Assembly (NCBI RefSeq): GCF_006346315.1
Contig: NZ_VDMR01000001.1
Location: forward strand, 682,001 to 746,000
DNA from: Nocardioides litoris
GTDB taxonomy: Bacteria; Actinomycetota; Actinomycetes; Propionibacteriales; Nocardioidaceae
Direction of reading: 5' to 3'
DNA length: 64,000 bases
This document shows positions 1-6,250 of this stretch, piece after piece. The translations under genes were made by a program, and so were the position numbers. A model generated the notes under the pieces. That model did no database searches and was not told the DNA's origin. It worked only from the letters and a program-made list of their open reading frames with translations. Each line of letters starts with the position of its first letter. Position 1 is the stretch's first letter.

Positions 1-99
1 GCGCTGAGCCGCACGTCGGCTGTCCATCCAGATCCAGTGCGGCGTGCCCTCGGTCGCCGAGCGCTGGCCCACAGCATGCCGCGCGACATGCTGGGGCGC

Positions 100-725
100 T
101 CAGCCGACGCTGACGTCCACGACGTTCCGGTCCCTGTCGAACACGAGGTCGAGGCGGCTCGGCACAAGGTCCAGGAACACGGGTGCTCCTGGCGCGAGTG
201 CCCGAACCAGCCATCCGGCAGCGTTGACGACACGTGCTGCCTCGTCGACCTGCATGCCGACCACATCGAGAACGTGCGCCGGGACGACTCCGCGTCCCAG
301 CGGCCGGACCGGGTAGGAACACCAGTGCTCGAGACGGTCCCACTTGTGACGCTTGGCAGGCACCGGACCAGTACTCGTACTCGTACTCGTTGACATTGGT
401 GAGGAAGAGCCGCCCATCGGGCTGGCGGTAGGAGTAGTACGTCGCTTCGCGGCTGCCCCAGAAGTCGAAGAAGTCCAGGACTGCGACGTCCTGGATCCCG
501 TCGTGACGTGTGCAGCACGCGAGCTCGGTGTACAGCGACCATTCAGCCGGTTGTTCGCCGGTGAGCTCGAGGTCGGACGGGTCCTCGGGGAGCAGCTCGT
601 GTGCGCCGCACGCGATCGTCACGTCGGTCCCGGCCTCGTAGGCAGAGGGTGCCTCGTCCTCGGAGAGCGGCTTCATCATGAGCTCGAACCCGGGGTGCCA
701 GGTGACGCCGGAGATCAGGTGACAT
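100..725 (-). pseudogene. Frameshifted hypothetical protein, probably decayed
   Basis: Protein-like sequence on the reverse strand is split over two frames. From about 679 down to 372 one frame reads a plausible acidic and aromatic protein beginning MMKPLSEDEAPSAYEAG and including FFDFWGSREATYYSYRQ. From about 390 down to 100 the next frame reads a basic segment (PAKRHKWDRLEHW) and then a C-terminus ending in RLDLVFDRDRNVVDVSVG, which recalls the last strand of small I78-type inhibitor domains. The switch lies in or next to three copies of tactcg (372-389). Because the repeat unit is six bases, copy-number change alone would not shift frame; a net +1 (or -2) is needed. The coupled-looking ATG at 725 overlaps the upstream stop but is in a third, arginine-rich frame. 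No family is recognised with confidence. Two separate overlapping small genes are an alternative. Nothing supportable is seen in 1-99. Confidence 0.4.
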
Positions 726-856
726 CACGACGGCCTTTCAGTGAGGAACGAGACGGTGTCGATCCTGCCGTCGATGTCGTGCCACCGGGCCACCGGCGTG
801 CACCCACGGAGGTCGACGTTCGTGACGTGTCGCTGACCCCGGTACCTGGCTGCCAT
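725..856 (-). CDS. Small hypothetical protein, 43 aa
   Basis: ATG at 854-856 opens a 43-residue frame starting MAARYRGQRHVTNVDLRG and ending RIDTVSFLTERPS, with the stop at 725-727 overlapping the next ATG as TGATG. Composition is balanced and protein-like (WHDIDG in the middle), unlike the arginine/proline-rich shadow frames around it. The same frame continues after the stop into coding-looking sequence, so this may be the first half of a gene broken by a nonsense codon rather than a true mini-protein. No known family is recognised. It belongs to the same decayed-looking cluster as the pseudogene downstream of it. Confidence 0.3.
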   Translation of the reverse strand: MAARYRGQRHVTNVDLRGCTPVARWHDIDGRIDTVSFLTERPS

Positions 857-894
857 CACAGGCGCCCGGTCATCGGGGGAGAGCGCGCGGGGCG

Positions 895-1303
895 CGGCAT
901 GGTCGGGCGGAGCCCGCAGCGCGGCATGGTCGGGCGGTTCTATGTTGTGGGCGTGAGCGACGAGACTGCCTACCCACGGGCAGAGGTCGGTGGCTTCGTG
1001 ATGGGCATGTTCGTGTCCTACGCCGACTGCGGTGATGCTTGGGTGGAGGCTCCAGACGGGTCGGTGGGGACGCTCATTTGGGAGACCGGTGAGTTTCCGT
1101 ATTTCGAGGTCTCCATCGAGCCTGGTGAGAGCCAGTGGGGGACCTACGCCGTGCAGTTGCCCTTGCCATTGACCACCGATGCGGAGGCTGCCGCGTACCT
1201 CGCAGCGCTACTGCCCGCCCTGCGTCCGCGATGGGCCGAGTGGGCACGGGATCGCGAGAGGTGTTCGGACTAGCTGCGTCCCCACGTCGGCATGGTCGGG
1301 CGG
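895..1303. repeat. Three 16-bp direct repeats flanking a small gene
   Basis: The 16-mer CGGCATGGTCGGGCGG occurs exactly at 895-910, 922-937 and 1288-1303. Two copies sit directly upstream of the CDS at 953-1273 and one lies 14 bases after its stop. The function is unknown. They could be local duplications, protein-binding sites or traces of an insertion. Confidence 0.6.
953..1273 (+). CDS. Hypothetical protein, 106 aa
   Basis: GTG at 953 was chosen because the frame upstream is arginine/proline-rich and non-protein-like, whereas from here it reads MSDETAYPRAEVGG and continues with a balanced acidic composition. The middle (DAWVEAPDGSVGTLIWETG, then EFPYFEVSIEP) looks like a beta-rich domain, and the C-terminus is a helix rich in Ala, Leu and Arg ending ARDRERCSD. 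No signal peptide or membrane segment is visible. I do not recognise a family; the size and surroundings would fit an immunity-type or orphan accessory protein, but that is speculation. The gene stands alone, bracketed by 16-bp repeats. The next 194 bases up to the gene at 1468 hold nothing else I can support. Confidence 0.5.
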   Translation: MSDETAYPRAEVGGFVMGMFVSYADCGDAWVEAPDGSVGTLIWETGEFPYFEVSIEPGESQWGTYAVQLPLPLTTDAEAAAYLAALLPALRPRWAEWARDRERCSD

Positions 1304-1467
1304 ATCGCCGGCGCGTGCCGACCATGGATCGGATGTTGGCGGACCCTCCGAGGATCTGGTGGGCGAGGTGATCGAGCGCGGGTCTGACCAGCGCCGCGGC
1401 CGACGGTGACGCTGCGGGGTCGAGCAGGCCGGACGCGTCGGGTCGACGCGCATCGACGAGCGTGCGG

Positions 1468-2364
1468 TCAGGAGGCCCAGCGCCACTGGGACAGCACGGT
1501 GCGCAGGTCGCCCTCGCTCACCGCGTCGCCGGAGGCGGGGTAGGACAGCGCGATCGAGTACTGCCGGCCATCGTGGAGCACGAGGTAGGCAATCTGCTTG
1601 ATCGGCTCGCCGACGTTGTTGGTGCGGTCGTCGATGCGGACCCCGATCGCCCGCTCGCCGTCGACCGTGGTGTCGTCGATGTCGACCGGGGTGGCGCCAT
1701 CGGTGCTGGCCAGGTTGCGCTTCCAGAGGCCCTCGAGGTCGTCGGGGGAGGTGGCCGTGCCGGCGCTGAGGGCCTCGACGATGATGTTGCTCTGGGCCAG
1801 CGGGATCGAGGTGCCCAGCACGATGAGGGTGTCGAGGGTGCCGGTGTCGCCGTCCTCGCTCAGCGTGCCGGCCTCGGCTGTCTGGTCGGTCCAGCCCGGA
1901 GCGGGCAGCGGGAACGTGTAGCCCTCGCCCTGCACCACGCCCTCGGTGGGCGGGGCCGAGGTGGGGTCGGACTCGGTCGGCTCGGACTCCGTCGGCTCCG
2001 ACGCGGTCGGCGTCGACTCGGTCGGGGTGCTCTCGCTCGAGGTGCCCTGCGACGTCGGGTCGTCGCTGCGCACCTCGGTCGGGTCGTCGTCACCGGAGGT
2101 GACGGCCAGGGTCACCACGAAGGCGCCGACCACCAGCAGCAGCGCCACCACCGCGCCCACGACGACCAGCCCGCGCCGACCGCCGCCCTTGCCCGGCCCG
2201 CCCGGGCCGCCCGGGCCACCGGGTCCGCCGTACGACGGGGGGCCGCCCCAGCCCCCGCCGCCGGCCGCCGGCTGCTGGTAGGGCTGCTGCGGGGTGGGTG
2301 TCGGGGAGGGGGTCGGTGGGCCGTAGCTCGGCGGGGGTGCGCCCCACGGGCTCTGGTCGCTCAC
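1468..2364 (-). CDS. Membrane-anchored proline-rich hypothetical protein
   Basis: 298 aa from the GTG at 2362-2364 (VSDQSPWGAPPP); an extension further upstream would run into tRNA-Leu, so this start is preferred. Layout: residues 1-65 are a Pro/Gly/Tyr-rich cytoplasmic tail, 66-89 a single membrane segment (GLVVVGAVVALLLVVGAFVV), about 92-140 a Ser/Thr/Glu/Pro linker, and about 140-298 an extracytoplasmic domain. The outer domain contains GEGYTFPLPAPGWTDQ and YLVLHDGRQYSIALSYPA, reminiscent of PsbP/LpqN-like lipoprotein folds often fused to such tethers in actinobacteria. The role is unknown; cell-envelope localisation is inferred from topology. It is monocistronic and ends near non-coding sequence at 1274-1467. 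Confidence 0.75.
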   Translation of the reverse strand: MSDQSPWGAPPPSYGPPTPSPTPTPQQPYQQPAAGGGGWGGPPSYGGPGGPGGPGGPGKGGGRRGLVVVGAVVALLLVVGAFVVTLAVTSGDDDPTEVRSDDPTSQGTSSESTPTESTPTASEPTESEPTESDPTSAPPTEGVVQGEGYTFPLPAPGWTDQTAEAGTLSEDGDTGTLDTLIVLGTSIPLAQSNIIVEALSAGTATSPDDLEGLWKRNLASTDGATPVDIDDTTVDGERAIGVRIDDRTNNVGEPIKQIAYLVLHDGRQYSIALSYPASGDAVSEGDLRTVLSQWRWAS

Positions 2365-2394
2365 CCGCTCAGTATGAGGGGTGGGCGGTACGGG

Positions 2395-2476
2395 TGCCGG
2401 AGAGGGGACTTGAACCCCCACGCCCGAAGGCACAGGTACCTAAAACCTGCGTGTCTGCCAGTTCCACCACTCCGGC
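2395..2476 (-). tRNA. tRNA-Leu (anticodon UAG)
   Basis: The reverse strand folds into a class II tRNA. The acceptor stem GCCGGAG (5' end at 2476) pairs with CTCCGGC, with discriminator A at 2395. The anticodon stem CAGGT/ACCTG encloses loop TTTAGGT with anticodon TAG, and there is a long variable arm and a normal T arm with GTTCAAGTC. CCA is not fully encoded (ACC is followed by CG). Confidence 0.95.
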
Positions 2477-2499
2477 TGGCAGGCCCAGTCTCCCAGACC

Positions 2500-2997
2500 T
2501 CAGGCGGCGTCGAGACCGAGGTCGCGGCGGAGCTTGGCGACGTGGCCGGTGGCCTTGACGTTGTACTGCGCCACCTCGACGGTGCCGTCGGCGGCGAGCA
2601 CGAAGGTGGAGCGGATGACGCCCTCGACGGTCTTGCCGTACATCTTCTTCTCCCCGAAGGCGCCCCAGGCGCGCAGCACGTCCTTGCCGGGGTCGGAGAG
2701 GAGCCGGATGGTCAGGCCCTCCTTCTCCCGGAACTTCGCCAGCTTCTCCGGCTTGTCCGGCGAGACACCGACGACGGTGAGGCCGGCGGCCTGCAGGGCG
2801 TCGAGGGAGTCGCTGAAGTCGCACGCCTGCGTGGTGCAGCCCGGGGTCATCGCGGCGGGGTAGAAGTACACGACCACCCGCCCGCCCTCGGTCCCGCCGG
2901 CCTCGGCGAGCAGGTCGGCGAGCGAGACCTCGGCACCGGTGTCGTCGGCGAGGGTGAAGGCGGGGGCGACGTCGCCGGCGGCGAGACGGTCGGTCAT
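2500..2997 (-). CDS. bcp: Thiol peroxidase, Bcp/PrxQ-type peroxiredoxin
   Basis: 165 aa from the ATG at 2995-2997, preceded by AGGAG at a normal distance; the upstream in-frame ATG at 3048 would add a non-conserved tail and has no ribosome site. It is an AhpC/TSA-fold enzyme that reduces hydroperoxides with thioredoxin-like donors in the cytosol. The motif TPGCTTQACDF holds the peroxidatic Cys54 and a resolving Cys59 in the C-x4-C arrangement typical of PrxQ; the nearby Pro and Thr complete the active site. Length is normal for the family. It is transcribed away from the metal-importer operon, sharing the 98-base intergenic region with its putative operator. In M. tuberculosis the orthologue (bcp) sits close to a DUF3618 gene, as here (5614). 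Confidence 0.95.
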   Translation of the reverse strand: MTDRLAAGDVAPAFTLADDTGAEVSLADLLAEAGGTEGGRVVVYFYPAAMTPGCTTQACDFSDSLDALQAAGLTVVGVSPDKPEKLAKFREKEGLTIRLLSDPGKDVLRAWGAFGEKKMYGKTVEGVIRSTFVLAADGTVEVAQYNVKATGHVAKLRRDLGLDAA

Positions 2998-3027
2998 GGG
3001 GCAGCTCCTGTCCGGGAGAGGGGTGCT

Positions 3028-3049
3028 GTTGCGAGGAGTTCGCAGCAAC
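3028..3049. promoter_or_regulatory. Candidate Nur/Fur-family operator
   Basis: An interrupted palindrome TTGCGA-N5-TCGCAG (3029-3045) lies within a longer one, GTTGC-N12-GCAAC (3028-3049). The 6-5-6 spacing and the TTGC/GCAA half sites resemble the box described for the nickel-responsive Fur-family regulator Nur of Streptomyces (tTGCaa-N5-ttGCAA). It lies 46 bases before cbiM and 31 bases before bcp, so it could control one or both. I see no cobalamin riboswitch in this gap. Confidence 0.45.
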
Positions 3050-3095
3050 CTATGGTGGGTACCGGCCGCGTCGAACCTAGCCTGAGGAGCAGCCC

Positions 3096-3803
3096 ATGCA
3101 CGTCCCGGACGGGTTCCTGGACGCCCCCACCTCGGTGGCCACCGGTGTCGTCGCCGCGGTCGGGATCGGCGTCGCGCTGCGCAAGGCCCGCCACGAGCTC
3201 GACGACCGCACCGCGCCGCTCGCCGGCCTGGTCGCGGCTTTCGTCTTCGCCACCCAGATGCTGAACTTCCCGGTCGCGGGCGGCACCAGCGGCCACCTCA
3301 TGGGCGGCGCCATCGCCGCGGTGCTGGTGGGGCCCTGGACCGGCGTGCTGGTGACCAGCGTCGTGTTCGCCGTGCAGGCCCTGCTGTTCGCCGACGGCGG
3401 CATCACCGCGCTCGGCACCAACATCGTCCTCATGGGCCTGACGACGGTCGCCGTCGGCTGGCTGGTCTTCCGCGGCCTGCAGGCCGTGCTGCCCAAGACG
3501 CTGGGCTGGGTGCCGGTCGCGGCCGGGGTCGCGGCCTTCGTCAGCGTGCCCGTGGCCTCTCTCGTCTTCGTCGGCCTGTACGCCGTCGGCGGCACCGCCG
3601 ACATCCCGCTCGGCACGCTCACCGGCGCCATGGTCGGGGTCCACCTGCTCATCGGCCTCGGCGAGGGCGTCATCACCTTCCTGGCCGTCGGCAGCATCCT
3701 CGCCGTCCGACCTGACCTCGTCCGGGGCGCCTGGCCGGTCCTGGCCGCCCGCACCCTCGAGGTCCGACCGGCCAAGGCCACCGCCACCGGGACCCCGGCG
3801 TGA
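3096..3803 (+). CDS. cbiM: ECF-type nickel/cobalt transporter, substrate-binding CbiM/NikM
   Basis: 235 aa from the ATG at 3096 with GAGGAG just upstream. CbiM is the substrate-capturing membrane subunit of energy-coupling-factor importers for Co2+ or Ni2+. The extreme N-terminus MHVPDGFLD is the family hallmark: the free amino group and His2 coordinate the metal. About six membrane segments follow, with the conserved GGTSGHLMGG loop near residue 65-74. Its stop overlaps the GTG of the next gene, starting a four-gene coupled operon with the PDGLE protein, CbiQ and CbiO. Sequence alone does not decide cobalt versus nickel. The Nur-like palindrome upstream and the lack of cobalamin genes nearby lean towards nickel. 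Confidence 0.92.
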   Translation: MHVPDGFLDAPTSVATGVVAAVGIGVALRKARHELDDRTAPLAGLVAAFVFATQMLNFPVAGGTSGHLMGGAIAAVLVGPWTGVLVTSVVFAVQALLFADGGITALGTNIVLMGLTTVAVGWLVFRGLQAVLPKTLGWVPVAAGVAAFVSVPVASLVFVGLYAVGGTADIPLGTLTGAMVGVHLLIGLGEGVITFLAVGSILAVRPDLVRGAWPVLAARTLEVRPAKATATGTPA

Positions 3804-4129
3804 CCCGCCGTCCGTCCACCCGCGCGGTCGCCTGGGGCGTCCTGGTCGTCTCGCTGCTGCTCGCCGGCGTCGTCAGCTTCTACGCCGCCTCCACCCCCGA
3901 CGGACTGACCAAGGTCTCCGAGGACCAGGGGTTCGCCGACACCGAGACCGACCACGCCACCGCCGACAGCCCGCTCGCCGGCTACGACGCCGGCCTCGGC
4001 AACGAGCGGCTCTCCGGCGGCCTGGCCGGCGTGGTCGGCGTCCTCGTCGTGCTCGCGCTCGGCAGCGGCGTGACGCTGCTGGTGCGTCGTACGGCGTCCG
4101 AGACCGACGACACCGCTCCCCGGGCCTGA
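3800..4129 (+). CDS. PDGLE-domain (CbiN-like) transporter subunit
   Basis: 109 aa from the GTG at 3800, overlapping the cbiM stop. The protein is a small two-helix membrane subunit. Residues about 10-30 form the first membrane segment, an extracytoplasmic loop begins STPDGLTKVSEDQGF (the PDGLE motif) and contains LAGYDAG, and a second segment (VVGVLVVLALGSGVTLLV) precedes a charged tail. In ECF metal importers this subunit, like CbiN or NikN, assists CbiM in metal insertion. In many actinobacteria it is encoded as a separate gene or fused to CbiM. Position between cbiM and cbiQ supports this role. Confidence 0.85.
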   Translation: MTRRPSTRAVAWGVLVVSLLLAGVVSFYAASTPDGLTKVSEDQGFADTETDHATADSPLAGYDAGLGNERLSGGLAGVVGVLVVLALGSGVTLLVRRTASETDDTAPRA

Positions 4130-4133
4130 CCCG

Positions 4134-4814
4134 GTGGGGGGAGCGCACGGGCACCGTCTGCACTTCCACGGCCACTCGCCGGTCCACCGCGCCCCGGCGC
4201 ACCTGAAGGTCGTCGCCCTCGTCGTCTACATGCTCGGCGTGGTGGCGCTGCCGCTGTCGTGGTGGCCGGCCCTCGTCGCGGCCGCGCTGCTGCTGGCCGG
4301 GGTCGTCGCGTCCAGCCGGGTGCCGCCGACCTACCTGCTCAAGCGGATGGTCGTCGAGACCCCGGTGGTCGTGTCCGCCGTGCTGCTGCCCCTGGTCGCC
4401 CACGGGCCGCGCACCGAGCTGCTCGGGGTCGAGGTCAGCGAGTCCGGCCTCCACGCCGGGGCCAAGCTGCTCGTCTCGGCCACCCTCGGCGTGCTGGCCA
4501 GCCTGACGCTCGCCGCCACCACCGAGGCCCAGGACCTGCTCCGCGGGCTGACCCGGCTGCGCGTCCCGTCGCTGCTCGTGCAGATCATGGGCTTCATGGT
4601 CCGCTACCTCGAGGTCGTCACCGACGACCTGCGCCGGATGAAGGTGGCGCGGGAGTCGCGCGGGTTCTCTGCCCGCGACCCGCGCCAGTGGCCGGTGCTG
4701 GCCCGCTCGGCCGGAGCGTTGTTCATCCGCAGCTTCGAGCGCGGCGAGCGCGTCCACCTCGCGATGCTCTCGCGCGGCTACACCGGCACGCTGCCCCCGG
4801 GACGAGCCGAGTGA
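4134..4814 (+). CDS. cbiQ: ECF transporter transmembrane subunit CbiQ/EcfT
   Basis: 226 aa from the GTG at 4134, four bases after the previous stop. The N-terminus is histidine-rich (GAHGHRLHFHGHSPVHR), which could buffer metal and is common in CbiQ of metal importers. Hydrophobic segments follow, then the cytoplasmic coupling region with ARESRGFSARD around residue 174-184 and ERGERVHLAMLSRGYTG near 205-221; these two Ala/Ser-Arg-Gly motifs are the helices that dock into the ATPase. It transmits ATPase motion to CbiM. Its stop overlaps the GTG of cbiO (GTGA). Confidence 0.92.
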   Translation: MGGAHGHRLHFHGHSPVHRAPAHLKVVALVVYMLGVVALPLSWWPALVAAALLLAGVVASSRVPPTYLLKRMVVETPVVVSAVLLPLVAHGPRTELLGVEVSESGLHAGAKLLVSATLGVLASLTLAATTEAQDLLRGLTRLRVPSLLVQIMGFMVRYLEVVTDDLRRMKVARESRGFSARDPRQWPVLARSAGALFIRSFERGERVHLAMLSRGYTGTLPPGRAE

Positions 4815-5617
4815 GCACCCCCGTCCTCGACGTCCGGGGCCTGGCCTACGCCTACCCCGACGGCCACCAGGCGCTGTACGGCGTCGACCTGCACGTCCAC
4901 CGCGGCGAGCGCGTCGCCCTCCTCGGCCCCAACGGTGCCGGCAAGACGACGCTGGTGCTGCACCTCAACGGCGTCCTCACCGCCGGCGCCGGGTCGGTCA
5001 CCGTCGGTGGGCTGCCGGTCGAGAAGCGCCACCTGGCCGAGGTGCGGCGCCGCGTCGGCATCGTCTTCCAGGACCCCGACGACCAGCTGTTCATGGGCAG
5101 CGTCCGCGACGACGTCGCCTTCGGGCCGGCCAACCTCGGCCTGCGGGGCGCCGAGCTCGACGCGCGGGTGCGCCGCGCGCTCGACCAGGTCGGCATGACC
5201 GAGCACCTCGACCGGCCGCCCCACCACCTGTCCTTCGGCCAGCGGCGCCGGGTCGCGGTCGCAACCGTGCTCGCCATGGAGCCCGACGTGCTCGTGCTGG
5301 ACGAACCGTCGTCCAACCTCGACCCCGCCTCCCGGCGCGAGCTGGCCGACATCCTGCGCGCCCTCGACGTCACCGTCTTGATGGTCACCCACGACCTGCC
5401 CTACGCCCTCGAGCTGTGCCCGCGCTCGGTGGTGCTGGCCGAGGGCCAGGTCGTCGCCGACGGGGCGACGTACGACGTGCTGACCGACGACGCGCTCATG
5501 CGGGCCCACCGCCTGGAGCTGCCGTTCGGCTTCGACCCGCGCACCGTCGACCCCGCGCTCCTCCCGACGGCCCGGGCCGCGCAGCCGGTCGTCGACTCGG
5601 ATAGCCTGCCCCGGTGA
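4811..5617 (+). CDS. cbiO: ECF transporter ATPase CbiO/NikO
   Basis: 268 aa from the GTG at 4811, which overlaps the cbiQ stop. A single ABC ATPase domain: Walker A GPNGAGKTT at 39-47, Q-loop VFQDPDDQ near 85-92, signature LSFGQRRRVA at 140-149 (the LSFGQ variant is usual in CbiO), Walker B VLVLDEPSSNLD at 160-171 and switch histidine in MVTHDLP. It hydrolyses ATP to drive metal uptake, working as a dimer with CbiQ and CbiM. The tail of about 60 residues after the ATPase is longer than minimal and ends VVDSDSLPR. Its stop overlaps the start of the DUF3618 gene, so read-through expression of that gene is likely. Confidence 0.95.
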   Translation: MSTPVLDVRGLAYAYPDGHQALYGVDLHVHRGERVALLGPNGAGKTTLVLHLNGVLTAGAGSVTVGGLPVEKRHLAEVRRRVGIVFQDPDDQLFMGSVRDDVAFGPANLGLRGAELDARVRRALDQVGMTEHLDRPPHHLSFGQRRRVAVATVLAMEPDVLVLDEPSSNLDPASRRELADILRALDVTVLMVTHDLPYALELCPRSVVLAEGQVVADGATYDVLTDDALMRAHRLELPFGFDPRTVDPALLPTARAAQPVVDSDSLPR

Positions 5618-5862
5618 ACAACGAGCCCGCCGACCTCGAGCGCGAGATCGAGGCGACCCGGGAGCGCCTGGCCGGCACCATCGACCAGCTGCTCCACCGC
5701 TCGCACCCCAAGACGATCGTCAGCCGCGAGGTGGCCTCGATCAAGGGCCACTACGTCGACCTCGGGTCCGGCGAGCCCCGCACCGACAACATCCTCAAGA
5801 CTGTCGGCATCGTCGTCGGCACCGTCGTCGTCCTCGTGGTGCTCCGGCGCGTCACCCGCTGA
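5614..5862 (+). CDS. DUF3618 single-pass membrane protein
   Basis: 82 aa from the GTG at 5614, overlapping the cbiO stop. The N-terminal half is the DUF3618 signature: ADLEREIEATRERLAGTIDQL followed by a basic stretch with HPKTIVSREV, predicted as an amphipathic helix. The C-terminal TVGIVVGTVVVLVVLRRV is one membrane segment with a basic end. The family is widespread in actinobacteria and unassigned, with proposed envelope or membrane-stress roles. In M. tuberculosis a short DUF3618 gene lies next to bcp. Here the metal importer sits between them, suggesting the importer was inserted or retained at this spot. Confidence 0.88.
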   Translation: MNNEPADLEREIEATRERLAGTIDQLLHRSHPKTIVSREVASIKGHYVDLGSGEPRTDNILKTVGIVVGTVVVLVVLRRVTR

Positions 5863-5864
5863 CC

Positions 5865-6203
5865 GTGGCGCCGACCGGCGGGGCCGACAAGCACCCCATC
5901 AAGATGCTGCACGACCGCGTCCTGTGCGAGGTCGACAGCGAGGCGGGGGAGCGGCGCTCCTCCGGCGGCATCGTCATCCCGGCCACGGCCGCGATGGGCG
6001 CCCGGCGGCTCGCCTGGGCCCGCGTCGTCGCCGTCGGGCCGCACGCCCGCGCCGTCGAGGTCGGCGACCGGGTGCTCTTCGACCCCGACGACAAGGCCGA
6101 GGTCGAGGTGCACGGCGACACCTACGTCGTCATGCGCGAGCGCGACGTGCACGCCGTCGCCGCCGACCGGCTCGGCGACGAGGCGGCCGGGCTCTACCTC
6201 TGA
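5865..6203 (+). CDS. GroES-like co-chaperonin (Cpn10 family), orphan
   Basis: 112 aa from the GTG at 5865, two bases after the DUF3618 stop. A single Cpn10 domain: MLHDRVLCEVD opens the first strand, GGIVIPATAA corresponds to the region preceding the mobile loop, and RVVAVGPHARAVEVGDRVLFDP plus the closing VMRERDVHAV match the family barrel. It is slightly longer than canonical GroES (about 97-102 aa). No groEL is nearby, so it is probably a paralogue of the groESL-encoded protein. It may cap a chaperonin or act independently; which one cannot be told from sequence. It could be co-transcribed with the ECF operon through DUF3618. Confidence 0.85.
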   Translation: MAPTGGADKHPIKMLHDRVLCEVDSEAGERRSSGGIVIPATAAMGARRLAWARVVAVGPHARAVEVGDRVLFDPDDKAEVEVHGDTYVVMRERDVHAVAADRLGDEAAGLYL

Positions 6204-6250
6204 GCCCCGCTCGACCGTAACCACGGTCACACCCCGCGCGTTGGGACGGC

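Noticed and set aside
353..952. N-terminal extension of the small CDS at 953 by 200 residues
   Set aside because: The upstream frame overlaps the reverse-strand protein-like sequence and has shadow composition; the sequence becomes protein-like only after GTG 953.
3000..3095. A possible cobalamin riboswitch before cbiM
   Set aside because: The 98-base gap lacks the B12-box and is too short for the element; the Nur-like palindrome explains it better.
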